Below, piece after piece: positions 19,624-26,625 of a DNA stretch of 64,000 nt (position 1 is the first letter of the stretch; every line of letters begins with the position of its first letter). This DNA is from Caryophanales bacterium UBA6877 (GTDB lineage: Bacteria > Bacillota_I > Bacilli_A > RFN20 > CAG-826): assembly GCA_002451465.1 (NCBI GenBank), contig DKCJ01000003.1:1-64000 (forward strand). Reading direction: 5' to 3'. The notes below the pieces were generated by a model, which saw only the letters and a program-made list of their open reading frames with translations, had not been told where the DNA came from and made no database searches. Made by a program: the position numbers and the translations under genes.

Positions 19624-19638
19624 AAATTCCCCACATAT
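19624..19638 (+). promoter_or_regulatory. Shared 15-bp motif, copy 1
   Basis: AAATTCCCCACATAT ends exactly 21 nt before the ATG at 19660. The identical 15-mer lies at 45257-45271 on the minus strand, also 21 nt before a start codon. It has a G/C-rich core in an otherwise A/T-rich intergenic gap. The region just downstream (TATAGTATAGGAG) could hold a -10 box and contains the ribosome-binding site. Confidence 0.75.
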
Positions 19639-19659
19639 ATATAGTATAGGAGAAATTTT

Positions 19660-20178
19660 ATGGAAATTAAAAATGATGGCAAATTTAGACAAAAATACTG
19701 TCTTTCATGTGGTGATGACAACGAATATTTAAATGACCGAATTAATTGGGCTGATGAACAAATTAAAAATTTAGCAAAAAACAACGAAAATTATTTTCGT
19801 CCAACTGTACAGGGTGAAGTTAGAAGTTATACAAAGAAAAATGGTAAAACATCTTTGTTTTTAGTTTTAGAAAAAACAAATCATACACAACCTACAGTAT
19901 TAATTTGTCCAATATACGCAATAACATCTAAAGATGATTTAATTCATGGTTATAGGATTGGTGTCATACCATCTATAACAACAAATTATGAATTTATAGC
20001 AGCAATAAGTGAGATTCGTTTTGCAAAAAAAGACCAACTTGAAATAAGCAATTCAGCAAATAAACCAATTTGTTATTTAATGCAAAAGCAATTATTAGAT
20101 ATTTTTTATCTTTATAGATCCTTAATAGATTATGCAATGAATCTGACATATAAAATAAAAAAAGTTTATACAGTTTAA
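19660..20178 (+). CDS. Uncharacterised protein, possibly distant MazF/PemK-like
   Basis: I do not recognise this 172-residue soluble protein with certainty. A CLSCG motif lies near residue 14. The middle (about 46-130: FRPTVQGEVRSYTKK, TVLICPIYAITSK, AAISEIRFAKKDQLE) resembles the strand order of MazF/PemK toxins (VLVVPITSK-like strand, then a Q-I-R-like strand), but catalytic residues cannot be assigned and no antitoxin gene is adjacent. It has a clear AGGAG site. It is the last plus-strand gene before the putative dif site, and its upstream region carries a 15-bp motif shared with the C39-peptidase gene, so the two may be co-regulated. Confidence 0.6.
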   Translation: MEIKNDGKFRQKYCLSCGDDNEYLNDRINWADEQIKNLAKNNENYFRPTVQGEVRSYTKKNGKTSLFLVLEKTNHTQPTVLICPIYAITSKDDLIHGYRIGVIPSITTNYEFIAAISEIRFAKKDQLEISNSANKPICYLMQKQLLDIFYLYRSLIDYAMNLTYKIKKVYTV

Positions 20179-20186
20179 CTTAGTAT

Positions 20187-20223
20187 TAGATATTTAGTAT
20201 TTATTTAGTAGATATTTGGTATT
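20187..20223. repeat. Near-perfect 15-bp direct repeat beside the dif-like site
   Basis: TAGATATTTAGTATT (20187-20201) and TAGATATTTGGTATT (20209-20223) differ at one position and lie in the A/T-rich gap between the convergent genes, about 100 bp from the dif-like sequence. They might be protein-binding sites or simply low-complexity sequence. Confidence 0.45.
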
Positions 20224-20315
20224 ATATTTTTTTAATTTTTTATGTATAATTTGCATTATTTAATTATATTTTAATATGTAATTATTGGCTTATTATCGCT
20301 TATTTTTTGTATATT

Positions 20316-20343
20316 ACTTAACATAATAGATATTATACGAAGT
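20316..20343 (-). other. dif: Putative dif site (XerC/XerD chromosome-dimer resolution)
   Basis: Read on the minus strand the 28 bp are an arm ACTTCGTATAA, a 6-bp spacer TATCTA and an arm TTATGTTAAGT. The 11-6-11 architecture and central CATAA/TTATG-type inner ends match known dif sites. From memory of the Firmicutes consensus (ACTTCCTATAA, TATATA, TTATGTAAACT), 24 of 28 positions agree, and the right arm is also close to the E. coli XerD arm. It lies where gene direction switches from all-plus to mostly minus, as expected at a replication terminus. Flanking bases extend the symmetry (TATTACTT ... AAGTAATA). Confidence 0.75.
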
Positions 20344-20354
20344 AATACATATCT

Positions 20355-20397
20355 TAAAAAATAAGGTTAGATATTCCTATTTTAAATCTAACCTTAT
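20355..20397 (-). terminator. Terminator of the yqeG-rsfS operon
   Basis: ATAAGGTTAGAT (20361-20372) pairs with ATCTAACCTTAT (20386-20397), a 12-bp stem with a 13-nt loop. On the minus strand it runs into TTTTTT. It lies 8 nt after the rsfS stop. It may also stop plus-strand transcripts, less efficiently. Confidence 0.85.
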
Positions 20398-20404
20398 AAT
20401 TGTT

Positions 20405-20731
20405 TTATTTTTTATCTTTTGTTTTTATTATTTCATCTAAATTAAGTCTTTCTCGTTCTTCTTTTGTTAATATATGAACAACAATATCATTCAAATCAAC
20501 AATAACCCATTTAGAATCTTTTCTTCCTTCAATATGATTAATCTTGATATTATTTTTGCTTGCCGCTTCTTCGACAGAATCTTGAATACCAAAAATATTC
20601 CTTTCATTTAAAGCTGTGCAGACAATTATCGAATCGCATAATGGATTAACTCCTCTTACATCATAATACTTTATGTCTTCAGCTTTCCTATCTTCAATCG
20701 CTTTAATTAGAATTTTTTCAATTTTATTCAT
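20405..20731 (-). CDS. rsfS: Ribosomal silencing factor RsfS
   Basis: This 108-residue RsfS/Iojap-family protein has the patterns KAEDIKYYDVRGVNPLCDSIIVCTA and HIEGRKDSKWVIVDLNDIVVHI. RsfS binds ribosomal protein L14 and blocks subunit joining under starvation. The frame is open upstream to 20770, but the ATG at 20731 has AGGTG in front and gives the family length. It is the last gene of the yqeG-yqeH-yhbY-yqeK-rsfS operon, the same order as in Bacillus. Confidence 0.94.
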   Translation of the reverse strand: MNKIEKILIKAIEDRKAEDIKYYDVRGVNPLCDSIIVCTALNERNIFGIQDSVEEAASKNNIKINHIEGRKDSKWVIVDLNDIVVHILTKEERERLNLDEIIKTKDKK

Positions 20732-20739
20732 ATACACAC

Positions 20740-21741
20740 CTATTTTTTTCTCAAATAATACATTAAACAACGATTAGTAAGATCGTTATTTGATGTTTCT
20801 CCACTATTTTTACATAAAAATTTAATATTTTCATTTAAAACTTTAACGAAACCGGCATTATAATCTTTCATACATGCATTTATTAAAGGTTCACTATCAT
20901 AGCCGCGTGTTGGCTCAATTTTATCCGATGAATAAATAACTTTTTGAATTGCGTTCATATTATCTATTCCTGTGCAATGCATCATTATTGCTCCTAAAAT
21001 ATCATCAGATACACATGGGAATAATTGCTTTGCTAAAAAAGCTCCGACAAATTGATGATAAGCATATTCCGGCATATAAACATATTTTCTAAAATATTTT
21101 TCCATATAATTCAAAGATTCGTCTTTATCAATATTTTTGCCAATATCATGTAGTAACCCGGCTATAAAGTAATTGTCAGGATTAGATAAAGAATTGGATT
21201 TGGCAATTTTATATGCGGTTCTAGCAACACTAATCGAATGTATTAATCTATGACCGCTAATATACCTATTAATGATTTCCATAAAATATATATTTTTACT
21301 AATAATATAATCTATTACATCATCGTCAGTATCGAGATTTTTTAAAGTTCTTATATTATAAGAATCATCAAAATTAATATTATTTAAATCAAAAGTTATT
21401 TTATATTTAATTATTTTTTCCTCACTTAATAAAACAGGTTCAGTTTCATTAACCAAAACATATACTTCCGAACTAGGCTGTTTTAAGCCACATAATAAAA
21501 TTAATTTTGATAAATCAATTTTTTCTTTATATTTATAACTTAAAAATAAATTAACATCATAATTTATTTCATACTTTTTCAAAGCAAGATTAATCATATA
21601 AATTCTATCATCTATCGAAGAATTCTTAGAGTAAATAGGAAATAGAACAAATTTTGTATTCTTATCATTAAAATTTAAGATATCATTTATATTTTTGTTA
21701 GAAATTGGATCGAATGAAGATATTACAATAATATTACGCAT
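20740..21741 (-). CDS. yqeK: NadD-YqeK fusion with degenerate NadD part; HD-domain Ap4A hydrolase
   Basis: The C-terminal half (about 150-333) is a YqeK-type HD phosphohydrolase with all metal-binding residues visible: His168, HD at 198-199 (GLLHDIGKN), His229 and His255, plus SDKIEPTRGY. YqeK hydrolyses diadenosine tetraphosphate symmetrically. The N-terminal half looks like nicotinate-mononucleotide adenylyltransferase NadD but the nucleotide-binding FDPIHNGH motif reads FDPISNKN, so both His of HxGH are lost. NadD-YqeK fusions occur in mollicutes; here the NadD half is probably inactive. It starts 2 nt after yhbY without a ribosome-binding site, suggesting reinitiation. Confidence 0.88.
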   Translation of the reverse strand: MRNIIVISSFDPISNKNINDILNFNDKNTKFVLFPIYSKNSSIDDRIYMINLALKKYEINYDVNLFLSYKYKEKIDLSKLILLCGLKQPSSEVYVLVNETEPVLLSEEKIIKYKITFDLNNINFDDSYNIRTLKNLDTDDDVIDYIISKNIYFMEIINRYISGHRLIHSISVARTAYKIAKSNSLSNPDNYFIAGLLHDIGKNIDKDESLNYMEKYFRKYVYMPEYAYHQFVGAFLAKQLFPCVSDDILGAIMMHCTGIDNMNAIQKVIYSSDKIEPTRGYDSEPLINACMKDYNAGFVKVLNENIKFLCKNSGETSNNDLTNRCLMYYLRKK

Positions 21742-21743
21742 AA

Positions 21744-22043
21744 TTAAAACACTATTTTATTAGTTAACTTTTTATTTTCTCTATAAAATAAAGCTGTACG
21801 GCCAATAATTTGCACAACATCGCAATTTAAAGAACTGGATATATCTAAAATTAAAGCTTCAATTTCATTATTAATTAAAGATGTCTTAAGAAAGGAAACC
21901 TTAATTAATTCATGTTTTGTAATGGCATTATTTAGCATTCTCAATACGTTATTATCAAGTGTTTCTTTGCCGATTTGAAATTTTAAAATTTCATTTTTTT
22001 GTGCATATTTTCTTAAAAATATTTTTTGTTTTGAATTTAACAT
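21744..22043 (-). CDS. yhbY: RNA-binding protein YhbY (CRM domain)
   Basis: This 99-residue protein is a single CRM domain, binding pre-ribosomal RNA in large-subunit assembly. The family pattern is seen as LNSKQKIFLRKYAQ at the start, a central helix ending HELIKVSFLKTS in place of the usual HELIKV.., and VVQIIGRTALFYRENKK at the end. The gene follows yqeH after 3 nt without its own ribosome-binding site, as part of the conserved yqe operon. Confidence 0.92.
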   Translation of the reverse strand: MLNSKQKIFLRKYAQKNEILKFQIGKETLDNNVLRMLNNAITKHELIKVSFLKTSLINNEIEALILDISSSLNCDVVQIIGRTALFYRENKKLTNKIVF

Positions 22044-22046
22044 AAT

Positions 22047-23168
22047 TTATTTAATTTTACTACGAGTTGTATAGACGTAGACTCCTTTAGGTACAAAAAC
22101 ACGGAAAGTTTGATTATTTGAAACAAATGTAAACCATCCTAACCCCGAAATTCCAATATCCATCTCACCATCTTCAGTGATTTTTAAGTCATAGATATCA
22201 AAATCAGCAATTGATCTAAATTTATCACAGCATGGCTTTAAATTTTGTTTAACTAAAACATTATTAAACTTATCAATTCCAAAAATCGTAGTTTTTAAAT
22301 CGATACCTTTTGAACAATATACAGAGATTGTTGTAGAATTACCATCAATCAATTGAACAAACGCTAAACCACCTAATATTAATGATGTTTTTTTATTGAG
22401 TCTTATTCTCTTAGGAACAATAGTTTTGTTAGGAATTATTTTTCTGGCAATTGTAGGTCCAACCTTGCTGACAATAGAATTTTCATTTGGTAAACCAGGC
22501 ATTTCAAAAATATAATGTTTATTACCTAAAGGTATTTTAAATCCTCGAATAGATGTTCCAGGATAAGTAAATGTTACGATATATTCGCTTGTTTTGTTCT
22601 CATATTTTTTTAAAATCAATTCAATAAGAGCTGTTTTTCCGCTTGTTGCAGAACCAAGAAAATAAACATCTTTGTTTCTTCCTAAAAGATGAATTTTTTC
22701 AATTAATTTATCGATATTATAGTCGCTAATCGTTGAAGTTATAATTGCATCGCTAACATTTAAATTTGCAATTTTTAATCTATTTTTCATGTATTTTAAT
22801 AGTTCTTCATCGCTAACGGTATCAGGAAGTAAATCTCTTTTATTTCCGATCGCTAAAACATCACAATTATTTAATATTTCCGTTACTTTATCAATAAATG
22901 AACCTTCAAACGAAAATAAATCAAGAACATAAACAATTAAAGCTTTCTTATTTTTGATTTGTTCAAGAACCTTATAATAGTCATTACTGACGATTGCATC
23001 AGTATCATTTGATTGTTTTTCGCTTTTATAACATTCATTACACACCAATAAACCATCTGGATATTTATCAATAATTTCTCCACTTATATATCCTGGTTCA
23101 TTTGGATCTTTATCTTGCAAAATAGCTCCGCAATGATAACATCTCTTAACTTTGCTTATTTTAGACAT
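22047..23168 (-). CDS. yqeH: Ribosome-biogenesis GTPase YqeH (circularly permuted)
   Basis: YqeH is a circularly permuted GTPase needed for 30S assembly. The sequence shows an N-terminal zinc finger (CYHCG and CNEC), then motif order G4 (NKRDL), G5 region, G1 (GSATSGKT) and G3 (EMPGLP), followed by the C-terminal domain. An in-frame GTG occurs at 23177, but the ATG at 23168 sits 8 nt after GGGG and gives the expected N-terminus MSKISKVKRCYHCG (373 residues). It overlaps the end of yqeG by 8 nt. Confidence 0.95.
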   Translation of the reverse strand: MSKISKVKRCYHCGAILQDKDPNEPGYISGEIIDKYPDGLLVCNECYKSEKQSNDTDAIVSNDYYKVLEQIKNKKALIVYVLDLFSFEGSFIDKVTEILNNCDVLAIGNKRDLLPDTVSDEELLKYMKNRLKIANLNVSDAIITSTISDYNIDKLIEKIHLLGRNKDVYFLGSATSGKTALIELILKKYENKTSEYIVTFTYPGTSIRGFKIPLGNKHYIFEMPGLPNENSIVSKVGPTIARKIIPNKTIVPKRIRLNKKTSLILGGLAFVQLIDGNSTTISVYCSKGIDLKTTIFGIDKFNNVLVKQNLKPCCDKFRSIADFDIYDLKITEDGEMDIGISGLGWFTFVSNNQTFRVFVPKGVYVYTTRSKIK

Positions 23169-23685
23169 AATTTTCACCCCATTTTTTTGATAATTTATTT
23201 TTTATAATCTTTTTACGATAATGTTCATCAATTTTTCTATTTAAAATTGTAATAATTTGATCTTTTGTTGTTAATCTATTAGTAAGGATCGATTTAATAC
23301 CCAAATTATTAGCACAAAATATATCAGTCATAACCTGATCACCTATTATTATAGATGATTTTTTATCAATATTCTTTAAAATACAATATTTTTTAATCTT
23401 AAAAATAAAAGGTTTAAATGCTCTACTAACATATTCACATTTTAATACACTACAATATTTTTTAACCCGTTTTTTACTATTATTACTAAATACAATAGGA
23501 GTTATATTGTTTTTCTTTAAATTATTTATTAAATTGATTGTTTTAACTGATGGAATCGGGATTTTTGGTCCATCTAATGTATTATCTAGATCAATAAACA
23601 TATATTTAATATTGTGTTTTATATAGAACTCAATATTTATTTCAAATATAGAATCAGCCAAAAAAGTAGGAACATATTTTTTCAT
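23161..23685 (-). CDS. yqeG: HAD-family phosphatase YqeG
   Basis: This 174-residue HAD-superfamily hydrolase has motif I FIDLDNTLDG (nucleophile and acid Asp), motif II VFSNNS and the motif III/IV region IIGDQVMTDIFCANNLG. The family acts on phosphatidylglycerophosphate or other phosphates; the substrate is not shown by sequence. The frame is open further upstream, but the ATG at 23685 matches the family start (MKKYVPTFLADSIFEI). No ribosome-binding site exists; TATAAT lies 6 nt before the ATG, suggesting a leaderless mRNA that begins the yqeG-yqeH-yhbY-yqeK-rsfS operon. Confidence 0.92.
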   Translation of the reverse strand: MKKYVPTFLADSIFEINIEFYIKHNIKYMFIDLDNTLDGPKIPIPSVKTINLINNLKKNNITPIVFSNNSKKRVKKYCSVLKCEYVSRAFKPFIFKIKKYCILKNIDKKSSIIIGDQVMTDIFCANNLGIKSILTNRLTTKDQIITILNRKIDEHYRKKIIKNKLSKKWGENYV

Positions 23686-23691
23686 ATGAAA

Positions 23692-23697
23692 ATTATA
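23692..23697 (-). promoter_or_regulatory. -10 box (TATAAT) 6 nt before yqeG
   Basis: Perfect TATAAT on the minus strand with a 6-nt gap to the ATG of yqeG and no Shine-Dalgarno sequence. It probably drives the operon from a start point at or beside the A of ATG. Confidence 0.55.
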
Positions 23698-23750
23698 AAA
23701 TAATAAAATGATAAATAATAGAAAAATAAATGGAAAAAAATTGTATTTAT

Positions 23751-23756
23751 TATAAT
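23751..23756 (+). promoter_or_regulatory. -10 box (TATAAT) 8 nt before the small membrane ORF
   Basis: Perfect TATAAT on the plus strand with an 8-nt gap to the ATG at 23765 and no Shine-Dalgarno sequence; the same arrangement as yqeG, lepA, fmt and ispG. Confidence 0.4.
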
Positions 23757-23764
23757 ATTTTGAT

Positions 23765-23986
23765 ATGCATATAAGAAAAAATGAAATTTTAAGCAACTTA
23801 TCAAGATTATTAACTACGATTGGACTTGGTTTAACTATTTTCAATTTAATTTCAGGAATACCTTTTCTTTTCGCAGGTTTTATATTGTCTCTTATCCACT
23901 ATGGAAATAGACGTAATATCCTTTTCTCAATTATTAGTATTTTTTTTAGTAGTTTTAATGTTAGTTTTTTCTATAATCTAAACTAA
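23765..23986 (+). CDS. Small hydrophobic membrane protein, unknown
   Basis: This 73-residue ORF fills the otherwise empty 297-bp gap between yqeG and parC. It starts with a basic, polar stretch (MHIRKNEILSNLSRL) and has three short hydrophobic segments (about 14-30, 32-43 and 52-69) separated by HYGNRRN, a pattern common in small inner-membrane proteins. It runs against its neighbours and its stop overlaps the parC stop by 3-4 nt. There is no ribosome-binding site, only the TATAAT box 8 nt upstream. I do not recognise a family. It could still be a chance ORF in A/T-rich DNA. Confidence 0.5.
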   Translation: MHIRKNEILSNLSRLLTTIGLGLTIFNLISGIPFLFAGFILSLIHYGNRRNILFSIISIFFSSFNVSFFYNLN

Positions 23987-26625
23987 TCGCCCATATCATC
24001 AAATATAGAAATTTGTTCATAATTATCATCTTTATCATCAGCATTAGATGACTCTTCATTATTTTTATCAATTTCATCAGATTCTATAGGTTTTTTGGTT
24101 ATATTTTTATCATCTTTATTATTATTTTCTTTTTTCTTAGAAACAAAACTAGAATCGATAACATCTATATTATTAATGTAAATTTTACTAATTTGTTTAG
24201 ATGAATCAATTGAGTCCATATTCGCTTTACAATATTTATCAAGCGGAGTTAAATGAAAATCATCAACTGTATATTTTACAACTGTTCCATCATTTAAAAG
24301 ACAGTTTAAGATTATTGGCTGCTCTTTGTTCAAAATTTTTTGGGCATAAATCAAATTATGAGGGTCAGATTTGAAAGATTTAAACGCAACTTGTGTTCTG
24401 CCAAGTCTTTGTGTTAAATAAGCGCAACTATTATCATAAATACGACACATACGATTATTTGTGACCAATAAAACTTTTGTTTTTTCAGCATCATCAAATG
24501 ACAATATTGACTTAACATTTGAACTTTTTAATGTAGAAATCCCTTTTACACCACTTGTTTTTAGACCAGTATTTGTAATTTCGTTCTCATTAAAATATGT
24601 AATATTGCCTTTTTCTGTAATTATTAATAAATTAGAATTTCCATTTGAAACACAAACATCAGCCACTTCATCACCAGCCAACAAACGCATACATGTTATA
24701 GGTTTAGAAACTCTTGAACTATAGAACTCGTTTAATTCAGTCTTTTTAATTTGGCCGTTTTTAGAAACGAGACATATATTAGCATTTGCATTAATATCTT
24801 TTACGATTATGCATTTAATAATATATTCATCAAATGGTAAATTTGTTAAATAATTAATGTGTTTCCCTTGATCCTTATATTTTCCTTCAATAATGTTATA
24901 TACTTCGATAAATATATAATTACCTTTATTCGTAAAAGCAATGATAAAATCGCTAGTATTGCACAATGCAGACATTACTAAAACATCATTTTCTTTCATT
25001 TTTGGTAAATCACCATTACTTGCATCATGAGACTTAACAGAGGATCTATTAATATAACCATCTTGTGTAATACTTACATAACAATCTTCTTTAATAATTA
25101 ATGCTCTCTTATCAATAACAGTTTTAGATTCATTATTTTCTTCAATCAACGTTCTTCTTGGATTACCGTATTTTTTACTTATTTCTTTAAGATCGTTGAT
25201 TATTATTTTTTTAACTTTTGATGAAGAACTTAAAGTTTCGTTATAATCATTAATTTGTGCTTCTAAATCTTTTTTCTCATTCAAATATGTTGTTACATCA
25301 GTGTTACTTAGTTTATATAACCTCATCATAACAATAGCTTCAGCTTGAGGTTCAACAAAACCAAATTTTTTAATCAAATTATTCTTTGAATCTGCTTTAT
25401 CTTTGCTAGTTCTAATCACTTTAACAACTTCATTCACAATCGAAATTGCCTTTATAAGACCATCTACTATCAACAATCTATCTTTTGCTTTTTGCAAATC
25501 AAATTTAGCTCTTCTAATTATTATAGAATTTTGGAATTCTAAAAAATCATCCAAATATGTAAGTATTGGTAGAAATTTAGGAGTTTTTTGGTCGATTGCA
25601 ACAATATTAGCACTATAGCTTATTTTTAATTGAGTTTTACTTTTAAGATAATTTAAAACAATCTCTGGAGAGATTTCTTTCTTTAAATCAACAACAACCT
25701 TAATATCATCACCAGCTGTTTCATCTATTACATCAATAATTCCATCAATCTCTCTGGACTTTCTAATTTTATCAATAGAATATACTAAATTAATTTTAAC
25801 AACCCCATAAGGAATATCATGAATAATTAATTTGTTAACATTTTTATCACTTGTATCAATTTCAACTTTACTTGTTAACTCAATTTTTCCTCTTCCTGTT
25901 GCATAAATATCCCTTAAACCAGATGATTTATAAATTATTCCACCCGTAGGAAAATCTGGACCTTTAACGATATCTAATATTTCATCCAAACTACAATTAG
26001 GATGATTTATTCTATAAATAGCAGCATCACACATCTCTACAAGATTATGTGGAGGAACTTCAGTTGCGATTGCAAAAGCAATACCACTTGCACCATTTAC
26101 AAAAAGGTTTGGAAATCTTGTAGGTAAAACGATTGGTTCAAATAATGTATCATCAAAATTTAGGGTCATATCGACTGTTTCTTTATCAATATCACCTAGC
26201 ATTTCATCAACAGAAAATTCATTAAGTTTTGCTTCAGTATAACGATATGCTGCTGGTGGATCGTCATCAATGGAACCATTATTACCTTGAAATTGAACTA
26301 AAGGTTGACGCATCTTCCAATCTTGCGACATTCTAACAAGCGTTTCATATATTGATGTATCGCCATGAGGATGATAAAAACCCATAACATTACCAACAAT
26401 ACCAGCGCATTTTCTTGGCTGTTTATCGAATGTATTACCATTTCTATACATAGAATATAAAATTCTACGTTGAACAGGTTTTAATCCATCTCTCAAATCA
26501 GGGATAGCTCTATCTTGAATAACTTCTTTTGCATACATTGCGCTACGTGAATCCATAATGGTATCCATTGGTTCAACGCTTATATTTTCAACATAAGAAG
26601 GTTGACTTTTATCTTTTTTAGCCAT
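23983..26625 (-). CDS. parC: DNA topoisomerase IV subunit A
   Basis: This 880-residue type IIA topoisomerase subunit cuts DNA through the catalytic Tyr in AAYRYTEAKL (Tyr129). GNNGSIDDDPPAA is typical of Gram-positive ParC rather than GyrA. A C-terminal beta-pinwheel domain follows, then an unusual acidic tail of about 50 residues rich in Asp, Glu, Asn and Lys. The position equivalent to Ser80 of S. aureus GrlA is Thr90 (HPHGDTSIYE). Topo IV unlinks daughter chromosomes, which suits a location about 3.6 kb from the putative dif. It overlaps parE by one base (TAATG). Confidence 0.95.
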   Translation of the reverse strand: MAKKDKSQPSYVENISVEPMDTIMDSRSAMYAKEVIQDRAIPDLRDGLKPVQRRILYSMYRNGNTFDKQPRKCAGIVGNVMGFYHPHGDTSIYETLVRMSQDWKMRQPLVQFQGNNGSIDDDPPAAYRYTEAKLNEFSVDEMLGDIDKETVDMTLNFDDTLFEPIVLPTRFPNLFVNGASGIAFAIATEVPPHNLVEMCDAAIYRINHPNCSLDEILDIVKGPDFPTGGIIYKSSGLRDIYATGRGKIELTSKVEIDTSDKNVNKLIIHDIPYGVVKINLVYSIDKIRKSREIDGIIDVIDETAGDDIKVVVDLKKEISPEIVLNYLKSKTQLKISYSANIVAIDQKTPKFLPILTYLDDFLEFQNSIIIRRAKFDLQKAKDRLLIVDGLIKAISIVNEVVKVIRTSKDKADSKNNLIKKFGFVEPQAEAIVMMRLYKLSNTDVTTYLNEKKDLEAQINDYNETLSSSSKVKKIIINDLKEISKKYGNPRRTLIEENNESKTVIDKRALIIKEDCYVSITQDGYINRSSVKSHDASNGDLPKMKENDVLVMSALCNTSDFIIAFTNKGNYIFIEVYNIIEGKYKDQGKHINYLTNLPFDEYIIKCIIVKDINANANICLVSKNGQIKKTELNEFYSSRVSKPITCMRLLAGDEVADVCVSNGNSNLLIITEKGNITYFNENEITNTGLKTSGVKGISTLKSSNVKSILSFDDAEKTKVLLVTNNRMCRIYDNSCAYLTQRLGRTQVAFKSFKSDPHNLIYAQKILNKEQPIILNCLLNDGTVVKYTVDDFHLTPLDKYCKANMDSIDSSKQISKIYINNIDVIDSSFVSKKKENNNKDDKNITKKPIESDEIDKNNEESSNADDKDDNYEQISIFDDMGD

